Source of the DNA: Maribacter cobaltidurans
GTDB lineage: Bacteria; Bacteroidota; Bacteroidia; Flavobacteriales; Flavobacteriaceae
Direction: 5' to 3'
Length of the DNA stretch: 64,000 bases
NCBI RefSeq assembly: GCF_002269385.1
Contig: NZ_CP022957.1
Span: 1-64,000 of the forward strand
Shown: positions 27,266 through 35,786 of the stretch, piece after piece
How the letters are laid out: every line of letters starts with the position of its first letter
Position numbering within the stretch: position 1 is the first letter of the stretch
Made by a program: the position numbers and the translations under genes
The notes under the pieces: model-generated
What the model was told of the DNA's origin: nothing
The model's input: the letters and a program-made list of their open reading frames with translations, nothing else
Database searches by the model: none

Positions 27266-29185
27266 ATGCAGTTTAAACATCCAGAACTTCTTTGGGCCTT
27301 ATTGTTACTGGCCATTCCCATTATCATTCACCTTTTTCAGCTTCGCCGATTTAAAAAAACACCCTTTACCAATGTAAAGATGCTTAAAAAGGTACTCGCC
27401 GAATCCAGAAGGAGCAGTACTTTAAAAAAATGGCTCATCCTATTCGCTAGATTGGGCATTTTTGCAAGTTTGATCATTGCGTTTGCCCAACCTTTCAGTG
27501 CCAATGAAAATGCCCTAAAAAGTCAGGAAACGTTTATATATCTGGACAATTCCTTTAGCATGCAGGCGAAATTGGGAAATGGTACTTTGTTGCAAAATAC
27601 GGTACAGGACCTTATCCAAAGCATCCCCAGAAATAGTCCTTTTACCCTCATAACCAACGACAGGACCTTTGAGGACGTGGAAATCGGGGACATCCAAAAC
27701 GAGCTGGTCACCCTTTCGCCCAGTACCAACCAATTAACGTTGGATCAGATTCTTCTGCGAAGTTCCGCTTTCTTGAATAATGACAGCCCATCCATTAAGC
27801 GTACCGTACTTATTTCGGATTTTCAGGAACATATGGGTCCCTTGCCCGAAACGGATCAAAACAAGGAAATCTATTTCGTAAAACAGGATGCCGGGGATTT
27901 AATCAATGTCTCCATCGATTCCGTGTATATTGCCAATTCGGACAATGAGGTTATTGAACTAACCACCCTGTTATCGTCCAATGAAAACGTGGAAGCCTAT
28001 CCCGTTTCCCTGTACGATGGAACCAAGCTAATAGCAAAGACATCGGCACCCTTTAACAATGGAAAAAGTGCGTCGGTTACCTTTTCCGTACCCGCCAACG
28101 TGCCTATTGCAGGACGAATTATCATTTCGGATACGGGACTTCCCTATGACAATGAATTTTATTTCAACATAGATACTCCAAAAAAAATAAAGGTACTGGC
28201 CATTTCAGATGGTGAGACCAGCTTTTTAAGTAAGATCTACGACCCAAATGAATTTGACTTTAATGCAACTCCCCTAAGTCAGGTTAACTACAGTGCCATT
28301 GAGGATTACAACCTTATAGTCCTGAACGAATTGGAACAGATTCCTGCAGGTTTGGAGAATACGATACATTCCTTTGTAAAACAAGGTGGGACGTTTGTGG
28401 TCATACCCGCACAGCAAATCGACCAGGACTCCTATAACCGATTGGCCTCACGCTATTTCAACACCCAATATGGCGAGTTGTTCCTGGGGCAGGCCGCTAT
28501 TTCCGGTATCGCGTTCGAGCATCCTATCTATACCAATGTATTCAATAAAAGGGTGAGCAATTTTCAATATCCCGAAGTTTCCAGTTACCATAACCTTACT
28601 TCTCAAGGTCAAAATGTGCTTACGTTTCAAAACGGCAAACCTTTTCTGGTAGGGAATGGGAATTCCTATTTCTTTTCATCCGCCCTGAATCAGGACAATT
28701 CCAATTTCAAGAACTCACCATTGGTGGTTCCAACATTTTATAACATTGCCCGCAATAGTCTAAAATTACCCAAGTTATACCAAATCCTGGGGAAACGTGA
28801 AGAATTGGAAATACCCATTTCATTGTCAAAGGACCAAATTTTAAAGGTGGCCAAGGAGGATTATGAATTTATTCCACAGCAAATTTCGTTGCCTAAAAAG
28901 GTTCAATTGACCTTTGACGAAAACCCCACCGAGGACGGAATTTTTCAGATTCTCAATGGAACTGAAACCTTGGGGAACATTAGCTTTAACTATGACCGCC
29001 AAGAAAGTGTACTTCGTTTTATGGATGCAGGCGCTGTTGAAAACAACAGGGTTTTCGACTCTATTTCGAATTTTTTCGAGGATGTCCAAAAAGCGAACAG
29101 TATCCATGAATTTTGGAAATGGTTTGCTATTTTAGCACTGATTTTTGTACTGACAGAATCCGCCCTTCAAAGGTTTTTAAAATAA
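27266..29185 (+). CDS. BatA-domain membrane protein with VWA-like region
   Basis: A 639-residue inner-membrane protein. The first 80 residues are the N-terminal double-transmembrane domain shared with Bacteroides aerotolerance proteins (HPELLWALLLLAIPIIIHLF, then KKWLILFARLGIFASLIIAF). A von Willebrand A-like domain follows with DNSFS (a DxSxS-type metal site) near residue 93. The long middle is beta-rich and probably periplasmic, with a glutamine amidotransferase-like segment (ALSLIVLNELEQIP, then VKQGGTFVVIPAQQ). A last helix lies at the C-terminus. It starts after a TATCTTTG box at 27241 and precedes the dihydroorotase homologue by 7 bases. Function unknown; such proteins often sit with AAA+ MoxR genes, but none is seen here. 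Confidence 0.8.
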   Translation: MQFKHPELLWALLLLAIPIIIHLFQLRRFKKTPFTNVKMLKKVLAESRRSSTLKKWLILFARLGIFASLIIAFAQPFSANENALKSQETFIYLDNSFSMQAKLGNGTLLQNTVQDLIQSIPRNSPFTLITNDRTFEDVEIGDIQNELVTLSPSTNQLTLDQILLRSSAFLNNDSPSIKRTVLISDFQEHMGPLPETDQNKEIYFVKQDAGDLINVSIDSVYIANSDNEVIELTTLLSSNENVEAYPVSLYDGTKLIAKTSAPFNNGKSASVTFSVPANVPIAGRIIISDTGLPYDNEFYFNIDTPKKIKVLAISDGETSFLSKIYDPNEFDFNATPLSQVNYSAIEDYNLIVLNELEQIPAGLENTIHSFVKQGGTFVVIPAQQIDQDSYNRLASRYFNTQYGELFLGQAAISGIAFEHPIYTNVFNKRVSNFQYPEVSSYHNLTSQGQNVLTFQNGKPFLVGNGNSYFFSSALNQDNSNFKNSPLVVPTFYNIARNSLKLPKLYQILGKREELEIPISLSKDQILKVAKEDYEFIPQQISLPKKVQLTFDENPTEDGIFQILNGTETLGNISFNYDRQESVLRFMDAGAVENNRVFDSISNFFEDVQKANSIHEFWKWFAILALIFVLTESALQRFLK

Positions 29186-29192
29186 CTCTTAC

Positions 29193-30452
29193 ATGAACAT
29201 ACTTCTAAAATCGGCAAAGATCGTAAATGAGGCAACCAAGGAAATCCACCTTAAAAAAAGAGATATTTTAATCAAGAACGGCGTTATAGAGAAAATTGGT
29301 GTCCAGATAGACGCCCCTCCAAAAACAAAAATCGTTGAACACAAAAACTTGCATGTTTCCCTAGGCTGGATGGATACGGGAGTCTCTTTTGGAGAACCCG
29401 GCTATGAAGAAAGGGAAACGATTGACAATGGTTTGCAGACCGCGGCAAGGAGTGGGTTTACGGATGTTCTATTAAATCCAAATAGTTTTCCCCTACCCGA
29501 TAGCAGTTCCGATATCGTTTTTCTAAAAAATGCTTCAAAAGGCCATGTAACCAATTTACACCCATTAGGAAATTTGACGGTAAGCGGTGAAGGTGAATCC
29601 CTGGCCGAACTCTATGACATGAAAAATGCAGGTGCGGTGGGGTTTTATGATTTTAAACACGCAGTTACCAACCCCAATCTGCTTAAAATCGCACTTCAAT
29701 ATGCACAGAATTTTGACGGCATTGTACTGTCCTTTCCTTTGGATAACCATATCGCCGGAAAAGGAATCGTAAACGAAGGTATTGTTAGTACTAGACTCGG
29801 ATTAAAAGGGATTCCGGCCATGGCCGAAGAGCTTCAAGTATCCAGAGACCTGTTTATTCTGGAATATACCGGTGGAAAGCTGCACATCCCGACGATAAGT
29901 ACCGCCAATTCCGTTAAACTCATTGCCGCTGCCAAGAAGAAAGGACTTAAAGTCACCTGTAGTGTAGCGGTCCATAACTTAATCAAAACGGACGATGATC
30001 TGGAGGATTTTGAAACCCATTATAAGGTATTGCCTCCCCTGCGTACTACCAAGGATTGCAAAGAGCTGATCAAAGGATTGACAAATGGTACAATAGATTT
30101 TGTAACCTCAGACCATACACCCCTAAATATTGAATTGAAAAAGGTAGAATTTGACAATGCGGACTATGGCACTATAGGTCTGGAAAGTAGTTTTGGAGCA
30201 TTGAATCAACTCTTTGATATTGAGGAAACCATAGAAATTCTCACCCGTGGAAGAAAAACCTTCGGAATTGAAGTTCCCGAATTAAGGGAAGGTACCAAGG
30301 CGAATCTGACCATTTTTGACCCCAACACGGAATATACCTTTTCCGAAGACCATATTTCCAGTAGTTCAAAAAACAGTCTTTTCCTAAATACCGTTTTAAA
30401 AGGAACAGTTCTGGGCACAATTTCCAACAATCAAGTCCATCTAAACCATTAA
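29193..30452 (+). CDS. Dihydroorotase-like amidohydrolase lacking the HxH metal motif
   Basis: A 419-residue protein of the dihydroorotase family (pyrimidine synthesis, ring closure of carbamoyl-aspartate). The fold is clear: KSAKIVNEATKE at the start, GEPGYEERETIDNGLQTAARSGFTD, TSDHTPL near 308 and EGTKANLTIFDP at the end. The usual DxHxH metal ligands are replaced by D61-T-G63-V-S65. It is therefore either inactive, as in the pseudo-dihydroorotase partners of aspartate carbamoyltransferase, or has altered chemistry. It follows the BatA-type gene by 7 bases and precedes a small membrane protein by 5, so one operon is likely. Confidence 0.85.
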   Translation: MNILLKSAKIVNEATKEIHLKKRDILIKNGVIEKIGVQIDAPPKTKIVEHKNLHVSLGWMDTGVSFGEPGYEERETIDNGLQTAARSGFTDVLLNPNSFPLPDSSSDIVFLKNASKGHVTNLHPLGNLTVSGEGESLAELYDMKNAGAVGFYDFKHAVTNPNLLKIALQYAQNFDGIVLSFPLDNHIAGKGIVNEGIVSTRLGLKGIPAMAEELQVSRDLFILEYTGGKLHIPTISTANSVKLIAAAKKKGLKVTCSVAVHNLIKTDDDLEDFETHYKVLPPLRTTKDCKELIKGLTNGTIDFVTSDHTPLNIELKKVEFDNADYGTIGLESSFGALNQLFDIEETIEILTRGRKTFGIEVPELREGTKANLTIFDPNTEYTFSEDHISSSSKNSLFLNTVLKGTVLGTISNNQVHLNH

Positions 30453-30457
30453 ACGTC

Positions 30458-30784
30458 ATGGCAGAACAGGTAGTTGAGGGAAAAAATACGGCCATAATTG
30501 CATATCTGACCCTTGTAGGGGCAATCATAGCCATTTCCATGAATACGGAACCAAAACATGATTTTGCCAGATTTCATATACGACAAGCATTTGGCATACA
30601 TCTTTTGTTCCACGCCTTTGCCCTCTTTTCCAGTGTATGGTATAATCAGTATGGGCTTTATGGGCTGTATATCTGCTATCTAGCGCTTTGGTTTTATGGT
30701 TTTTTGAATGCGCTGAACAATAAGAAACAACTTGTCCCCATCATAGGAAGCTATTTTCAAAAATGGTTCACCTTTATCCAATAA
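30458..30784 (+). CDS. Small membrane protein (DUF4870-like)
   Basis: A 108-residue protein with about three hydrophobic helices (TAIIAYLTLVGAIIAISM, HLLFHAFALFSSVWY, LYGLYICYLALWFYGF). The HDFARFHIRQAFGIHLL segment is typical of DUF4870/Tic20-like small membrane proteins. It lies 5 bases after the dihydroorotase-like gene and 3 bases before the esterase, so it is likely co-transcribed. Function unknown. Confidence 0.75.
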   Translation: MAEQVVEGKNTAIIAYLTLVGAIIAISMNTEPKHDFARFHIRQAFGIHLLFHAFALFSSVWYNQYGLYGLYICYLALWFYGFLNALNNKKQLVPIIGSYFQKWFTFIQ

Positions 30785-30787
30785 AAA

Positions 30788-31447
30788 ATGACAACTGCCC
30801 CACTTTCCCTAGAACATATTATAAAACCATCATCCATGAACACGGGTAAACCACCCGTAATATTTATGTTACATGGATATGGAAGTAATGAGGAAGACCT
30901 TTTTTCCTTTGCCGAGGAACTCCCTGAAAAGTACTGTGTTATTTCCGTTAGGGCTCCTTACACGTTACAACCGTTTGGGTATGCCTGGTATGCCATCAAT
31001 TTTGATAATGAAAAAGGAAAATGGAGCGATGACCAACAAGCGATCGAATCCCGGGATGCCATTGTCAAGTTCCTAAAGGAAGCTTGTGAGGCCTACCATT
31101 TGGATGATACTGATATCACATTACTGGGTTTTAGCCAAGGAACCATTCTGAGCTATTCGGTTGCGCTCTCCTACCCAGAAAAAATTAAAAGGGTGATTGC
31201 GCTAAGCGGATACATCAATGAAAATATCTTGAAGGAAGGCTATGCTTCAAATAATTTCGGGTCCTTGCGTATTTATGTCTCGCATGGTCAGGTGGACCAG
31301 GTAATTCCCATAGAATGGGCACAAAAAGCACCTCAAATCCTTGATAATTTGGGAATCACCAACGTTTTTGAAGAATACCCCGTGGGACATGGTGTGGCTC
31401 CCCAAAATTTCTATTCGTTTAAAAAGTGGCTTGAAGCAAACCCTTAG
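30788..31447 (+). CDS. Phospholipase/carboxylesterase family alpha/beta hydrolase
   Basis: Serine hydrolase of 219 residues acting on carboxylic esters or lysophospholipids. The oxyanion-hole strand VIFMLHGYGSNEED is followed by the nucleophile elbow GFSQG with Ser116. The acid and base are DQVIP (about residue 175) and VGHGVAP (about 203). There is no signal peptide, so it is cytoplasmic. It is the last gene of the 27266-31447 run and overlaps the stop of the convergent gene by four bases. Natural substrate not predictable. Confidence 0.88.
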   Translation: MTTAPLSLEHIIKPSSMNTGKPPVIFMLHGYGSNEEDLFSFAEELPEKYCVISVRAPYTLQPFGYAWYAINFDNEKGKWSDDQQAIESRDAIVKFLKEACEAYHLDDTDITLLGFSQGTILSYSVALSYPEKIKRVIALSGYINENILKEGYASNNFGSLRIYVSHGQVDQVIPIEWAQKAPQILDNLGITNVFEEYPVGHGVAPQNFYSFKKWLEANP

Positions 31448-31938
31448 TTGCTGCGGGTATACAACAAATGATCTATCAAGGTGAAATCGATGCCCAAGTT
31501 ATCTTTTAGCTCATAACGAATCAAAATTTCTCCCCAATATTTACCATCAGAGAAATCGGCCAAAATCCATTTGTGGTTCAGGACCTTGATTTTGTTGATT
31601 TTAAAATCATTTTGCATTCCCTCATAGGGAACCAATGGATTATCCCCCTTGGATTCATTGGTTTCCAATAATTTATCCGAAATATATCTCGTAGGGTTTT
31701 CCAAATCCAAATGGTCATAGTACGCCATGGCATCGTCATTGTTCTCCAATGAAAAATATTGCATCTCCAGAACACGTAATTCCGCTTGCTGCAGGGAATC
31801 CTTTAAAGCGTCTACCTTGGTTTCCAAACTTTGTATTCTTTGGGAACTGGCCTTGGACATTTTGCTTCCGCTAACGCCCAGATACAAACAAATCAATGCG
31901 GAAAAAATAAAAAGATATAGATAAATGTTCTTTTTCAT
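31444..31938 (-). CDS. Membrane-anchored coiled-coil protein of unknown function
   Basis: A 164-residue protein with an N-terminal membrane anchor (NIYLYLFIFSALICLYLGV). A heptad-like coiled coil follows at about residues 30-60 (SQRIQSLETKVDALKDSLQQ). The C-terminal domain is about 90 residues, ending LGIDFTLIDHLLYTRSN. It is sometimes labelled hydrolase in related genomes, but no hydrolase motif is visible. It lies 3 bases downstream of the metallo-hydrolase on the same strand. Confidence 0.7.
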   Translation of the reverse strand: MKKNIYLYLFIFSALICLYLGVSGSKMSKASSQRIQSLETKVDALKDSLQQAELRVLEMQYFSLENNDDAMAYYDHLDLENPTRYISDKLLETNESKGDNPLVPYEGMQNDFKINKIKVLNHKWILADFSDGKYWGEILIRYELKDNLGIDFTLIDHLLYTRSN

Positions 31939-31941
31939 ATG

Positions 31942-32727
31942 CTATAATTCTATAACAAGATTATCGTAGGCCAAATGTACATTTTTAGGAAGACTCTTTT
32001 CTACTTCCCCATGAAAACCCAGTAAATGACTTATGTGGGTAAAATAGGTCTTTTGAGGTTTTACCTTCTCAACAAAGGAAAGTGCCTCTTCCAAGTTAAA
32101 ATGGGAATGATGGGGCTCTATACGCAAAGCATTTACAACCAATACTTTAGTCCCTAAAATCTTTTTAAATTCTTCTTCCTCAACAGATTTCACATCGGTC
32201 AAATAAGTAAATCCACCAATTTTATATCCAAAAACCTTAAGCCGATTGTGCATTACTTGAATAGGGGTTACCGTACGATCACCAACTTCAAAATCCTTCC
32301 CCTTTTCCACATAATTAATGGCCACGGACGGGGCACCGGGATATCTGTCCTTTTCTTGAAAAATATAATCGAACCGTCTCTTCAATGATTTTACCACCCT
32401 TTTGGGCGCGTATATGGGAATATCTCCCTGTCTGAAAAAAAACGGACGAATATCATCCAAACCTGCGGTGTGGTCAGAATGTTCATGGGTGAAAAGAATT
32501 CCATCCAACCGGGTCACTTCATGGGTCAACATCTGTTGTCTAAAATCCGGACCGCAATCAATTACAAAATGATATTCTCCCCATTGCAGCAATACGGAAA
32601 CCCTTAATCTTTTGTCCCTTACATCGTCACTTAAACATACCGGATGCGTACTTCCTATGACGGGTATTCCCTGCGATGTTCCCGTTCCAAGAAAAGTAAC
32701 CTTTAGACCTTCTTCCATAGACATCAA
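31942..32727 (-). CDS. MBL-fold metallo-hydrolase (PhnP / RNase Z-like)
   Basis: Metallo-beta-lactamase-fold phosphodiesterase, about 260 residues. Metal-binding signature THEHSDHTAGLDDI gives HxHxDH, with further ligands at VMHNRLKV, YLTDVKS and the C-terminal TYFTHISH. The opening VTFLGTGTSQGIPVIGS is the PhnP-type start. The likely role is hydrolysis of a cyclic or nucleotide phosphodiester; the substrate is unknown. The start may be the second Met (32724). It forms a two-gene unit with the coiled-coil protein. Confidence 0.87.
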   Translation of the reverse strand: MMSMEEGLKVTFLGTGTSQGIPVIGSTHPVCLSDDVRDKRLRVSVLLQWGEYHFVIDCGPDFRQQMLTHEVTRLDGILFTHEHSDHTAGLDDIRPFFFRQGDIPIYAPKRVVKSLKRRFDYIFQEKDRYPGAPSVAINYVEKGKDFEVGDRTVTPIQVMHNRLKVFGYKIGGFTYLTDVKSVEEEEFKKILGTKVLVVNALRIEPHHSHFNLEEALSFVEKVKPQKTYFTHISHLLGFHGEVEKSLPKNVHLAYDNLVIEL

Positions 32728-32837
32728 ATTTAATTCTTATTTAAGAAAATAGCGGTTCAATTTTGGTTAAGCTTTTGGCAATGTCTTTTTTTTGGGAGCA
32801 AATTATCTTTCAAATAAGGGACATTTTTTCATTTGGA

Positions 32838-32871
32838 TTGGCCATTAGGTTACCCTTTCTTTATAACTTTG
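32838..32871 (+). promoter_or_regulatory. Bacteroidetes-type promoter for the 32890 gene
   Basis: TTG at 32838-32840 and TAACTTTG at 32864-32871 are separated by 23 bases, fitting the TTG / TAnnTTTG pattern of the Bacteroidetes primary sigma factor. A transcription start near 32878 would be a dozen bases before the ATG at 32890. The fit supports that start over an in-frame ATG at 32833. Confidence 0.6.
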
Positions 32872-32889
32872 TTAAAACAAACTATAAGA

Positions 32890-34368
32890 ATGGCCTCAGT
32901 TTTAAAGAGAGAAAGTGTTTTCGAGAATATACCGTCGATTAAAGCCAAAACTTTAAGAATCAACTTGAATCCAGATATCTACGGAACTTTTGCCGAGATC
33001 GGTGCCGGGCAGGAAACCGCAAGACATTTCTTTAGATCGGGCGGTGCCTCTGGGACTATTGCCAAGGCCATGAGTGCCTATGATAAGGATTTCAGCGATG
33101 CCATTTATGGCGTGGAGGAAGACGGAAGGTATGTGACGCAGGCGAGGTTGAAAACAATGATCAAGTACGAGATGCAATTGATGGAAGAGAGAATTAGCAG
33201 GGAAAGACATCCCGATAGAGTTTTCTTTTCTTATGCCAATACGGTCGCTACGATAGACTTTTCCAAAAGGTATAAAGGACATGGTTGGATAGGTATACGT
33301 TATCAGTTAGACCCCAAGCAAAAGGAGTATGACGAGATAGTGTTGCATGTTCGTTTTAAACAAAACGAGGCCAGGCTTCAACAGGAGACCCTTGGTATTT
33401 TGGGAGTGAATCTAATTTACGGTGCCTTTTACAAATACCACAAGCCCAAGAAAATGTTGAAATATCTATATGACCATATAGATAAGGATACGTTGGAAAT
33501 AGATATGATCAACTTTTCCGGTCCCAATTTTAAGGACGTGGACAATAGGTTAATGAGCCTTCAGCTGATAAGGAACGATATGACCGATGCCGTAATGTTC
33601 GGTCCGGACGGAAATAATCTTTTGCCTGCTGCCGTACTTTACAAAAAAAACATCTTGGCGTTGCGAGGTAGTTTTAGGCCGGTTACCAAGGTCAATATGG
33701 ATATGTTCCATAAATCCTATGACATCTTTGTACGTGATCCCCAGGTAGATCAAGAAAATAGTATCGTCATTTTTGAAATTACCTTGTCCAACTTAAAGGC
33801 TTCCGGGGAAATCGATGAAGAGGACTTCATGGACAGGGCAGAATTGTTATGTTCACTCGGGCATTGCGTAATGATTTCAAAGTTTCAGGAATACTATAAA
33901 TTGGTGGAGTATTTTAACAATTACACCAAGAATAGGATTGGCCTTACCATGGGCGTGAACAACCTAGTGGACATTTTTGACGAGAAATACTATCGCCATT
34001 TAAGCGGGGGTATCCTAGAGGCCTTTGGTAAACTATTTTTCAAAGATCTGCAAGTGTACCTATACCCCATGAAAAACCCGGATACCGGTCAAGTGATGAC
34101 CAGTAATAATGTGAAGGTGCACCCAAGGATGAAGGAACTCTATAAATTCTTTAAATATAATGGTAAGGTCATGGACATCATTGACTATGAACCGGACATT
34201 ATGGATATTTTCTCCAGGGATGTATTGCGGAAAATCATGAACGGCGAAGAGGGTTGGGAGGAAATGCTACCGGAAGGTATTGCAGAAATAATTAAGGAAA
34301 AAAAGCTGTTCACCAAAAAAGAAATTTCTAAACCGGAAGAAATAGAGAAGGAAATAGAAAAAAAATAA
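32890..34368 (+). CDS. Conserved protein of unknown function, about 490 residues
   Basis: A large soluble protein without signal peptide or membrane helix. It begins MASVLKRESVFENIPSIKAK; the motif EIGAGQETARHFFRSGGASG near residue 35 is glycine-rich and nucleotide-binding-like but not a standard P-loop. The middle is mixed alpha/beta with many conserved aromatic residues. The C-terminus is a Lys/Glu-rich tail (EISKPEEIEKEIEKK). Homologues in Bacteroidetes are often labelled TonB-dependent receptor or NadD; neither fits, since there is no barrel, no signal and no HxGH motif. It has its own promoter and a strong terminator. Function unknown. Confidence 0.8.
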   Translation: MASVLKRESVFENIPSIKAKTLRINLNPDIYGTFAEIGAGQETARHFFRSGGASGTIAKAMSAYDKDFSDAIYGVEEDGRYVTQARLKTMIKYEMQLMEERISRERHPDRVFFSYANTVATIDFSKRYKGHGWIGIRYQLDPKQKEYDEIVLHVRFKQNEARLQQETLGILGVNLIYGAFYKYHKPKKMLKYLYDHIDKDTLEIDMINFSGPNFKDVDNRLMSLQLIRNDMTDAVMFGPDGNNLLPAAVLYKKNILALRGSFRPVTKVNMDMFHKSYDIFVRDPQVDQENSIVIFEITLSNLKASGEIDEEDFMDRAELLCSLGHCVMISKFQEYYKLVEYFNNYTKNRIGLTMGVNNLVDIFDEKYYRHLSGGILEAFGKLFFKDLQVYLYPMKNPDTGQVMTSNNVKVHPRMKELYKFFKYNGKVMDIIDYEPDIMDIFSRDVLRKIMNGEEGWEEMLPEGIAEIIKEKKLFTKKEISKPEEIEKEIEKK

Positions 34369-34389
34369 CCCCCTAAAAGGGGGCTGTTT
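34369..34389. terminator. Intrinsic terminator between convergent genes
   Basis: CCCCC at 34369-34373 pairs with GGGGG at 34379-34383 around TAAAA, followed by CTGTTTTT on the plus strand. It lies 1 base after the stop of the unknown gene. In the minus direction it overlaps the bcp stop at 34390, so it may also serve that gene. Confidence 0.75.
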
Positions 34390-34842
34390 TTAGTCCAACA
34401 ATTGGGCAGCGTGATCTTTGGTCTTTACCTTATCGATTACTTTGGTCACTATGCCTTCCTCATTGATAACAAATGTTTTCCTGTGGATTCCATCATATTC
34501 CCTGCCCATAAATTTCTTTGGACCCCAAACACCAAAAATATTAAGTACGGTATGATTCTCATCCGCTAGCAAGGGAAAAGGGAAATCATATTTATCCTTA
34601 AAGTTCAATTGTTTTTTTTGGGAGTCCGCGCTCACCCCCAACAGCTCGTAACCTTCATCCTGCAGGGCTTTATAGTTATCCCTTAAGTTACATGCTTCGG
34701 CAGTACAACCGGGCGTGTTTGCCTTTGGATAGAAAAAAACAATCAATTTCTTTCCGCTATAATCCGATAAATTTATAGTATTGCCATCTTGATCTTTGGC
34801 TGAAAATTCGGGAACCTTATCCCCTTCCTTAAGTGTTTTCAT
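34390..34842 (-). CDS. bcp: Thioredoxin-dependent peroxiredoxin (Bcp/PrxQ)
   Basis: Peroxiredoxin of the Bcp/PrxQ class that reduces hydrogen peroxide and organic peroxides using thioredoxin. It is 150 residues from the ATG at 34842; a TTG two codons earlier is the alternative. The active site TPGCTAEACNLRD carries the peroxidatic Cys46 and the resolving Cys51. Family motifs FFYPKANTPG, GVSADSQKKQLNFKDKY and FPLLADE are all present. It is divergent from nth. Together with tpx at 2565 it gives the organism at least two thiol peroxidases in this window. Confidence 0.93.
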   Translation of the reverse strand: MKTLKEGDKVPEFSAKDQDGNTINLSDYSGKKLIVFFYPKANTPGCTAEACNLRDNYKALQDEGYELLGVSADSQKKQLNFKDKYDFPFPLLADENHTVLNIFGVWGPKKFMGREYDGIHRKTFVINEEGIVTKVIDKVKTKDHAAQLLD

Positions 34843-34895
34843 AGTCAATAATCTTATATTTTGTTCAATAGTATTTTTGTAAAATTAAACAAAAA

Positions 34896-35558
34896 ATGAC
34901 GAAGGCAGAAAAGGTATCTTTCGCAATTTCCAAATTGCAGGAACTCTATCCTACCATTCCCGTTCCTTTGGAGCATAAAGACCCATACACCCTTTTAATA
35001 GCGGTACTTATGTCCGCTCAAAGTACAGATGTTAGGGTCAATCAAATAACTCCTATTCTGTTTGAAAAAGCGGATAATCCTTTTGATATGGTAAAAATGA
35101 GTGTTGAGGAAATAAGGGAAATCATTAAACCCGTAGGGCTGTCGCCCATGAAATCCAAAGGAATACACGGACTTTCTAAAATTCTAATTGAAAAATACGA
35201 TGGAGAGGTTCCACAAGACATTCATCTTTTAGAGGAATTACCTTCCGTTGGCCACAAAACCGCAAGTGTTGTGGTTTCCCAGGCTTTTGGTATTCCGGCC
35301 TTTCCTGTGGATACCCATATCCATAGACTTATGTATAGATGGGGCTTTTCTAACGGAAAAAATGTAGTGCAGACCGAAAAAGATGCCAAAAGATTGTTTC
35401 CCAAAGCGTTATGGAACGACCTTCATCTTCAAATCATATGGTATGGTAGGGACTACTCACCAGCTAGGGGGTGGGATTTGGAAAAGGATATTATCACCAA
35501 GACCATTGGAAGAAAAACGGTCATTAATGAATATTACAATAGAAAAAAGACCCGTTAA
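34896..35558 (+). CDS. nth: Endonuclease III (DNA glycosylase/AP lyase) without Fe-S cluster
   Basis: Base-excision-repair glycosylase removing oxidised pyrimidines, 220 residues. The HhH element LPSVGHKTASVVV contains the Schiff-base lysine Lys121, and VDTHIHR has the catalytic Asp139. The C-terminal four-cysteine loop that holds the [4Fe-4S] cluster in E. coli Nth is missing; the segment instead reads RDYSPARGWDLEKDIITK. The rest of the fold is intact, so it is expected to be active. The stop lies inside a terminator hairpin. Confidence 0.92.
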   Translation: MTKAEKVSFAISKLQELYPTIPVPLEHKDPYTLLIAVLMSAQSTDVRVNQITPILFEKADNPFDMVKMSVEEIREIIKPVGLSPMKSKGIHGLSKILIEKYDGEVPQDIHLLEELPSVGHKTASVVVSQAFGIPAFPVDTHIHRLMYRWGFSNGKNVVQTEKDAKRLFPKALWNDLHLQIIWYGRDYSPARGWDLEKDIITKTIGRKTVINEYYNRKKTR

Positions 35559-35572
35559 ACGAGTCTTTTTTT
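35541..35572. terminator. Bidirectional terminator between nth and the small sigma-linked gene
   Basis: AAAAAAGAC at 35543-35551 pairs with GTCTTTTTT at 35563-35571, with a further CG/CG pair and one mismatch near the loop. It ends in T runs on both strands. It covers the nth stop and lies just beyond the minus-strand small gene at 35574. Confidence 0.7.
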
Positions 35573-35573
35573 A

Positions 35574-35717
35574 TTAGTTTAAATACGTTTCGAACTCCAA
35601 GTCTTTGTACTTGACGTCATACAGTGCCTTAGAAAAGCTTAGTAAGAAGTTGATGGTTTTTGGACAAACCTTTTTAAACTCAGTTCTTTCCTGATAATTA
35701 GAGTAAATTTTTTCCAT
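35574..35717 (-). CDS. 47-residue conserved small protein downstream of sigma factor, copy 1
   Basis: A small gene with no function known. It begins MEKIYSNYQERTEFKKVC and has the core PKTINFLLSFSKAL, ending FETYLN. It lies 70 bases downstream of the sigma-70 family gene at 35787. The same arrangement with an equal-length homologue recurs at 36699, where about 19 of 47 residues are identical, concentrated in MEKIY, P-TI-FLL-SK and F-E--LN. That conservation in two copies supports it being a real gene. The product is basic and soluble, and could be a regulator or partner of its sigma factor. Confidence 0.7.
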   Translation of the reverse strand: MEKIYSNYQERTEFKKVCPKTINFLLSFSKALYDVKYKDLEFETYLN

Positions 35718-35786
35718 ATTTCCATTGTTGTTACATTAAATTAACGCAACTACAAAAGAAATATTGTTTATTGTTTTCTAGACTGA

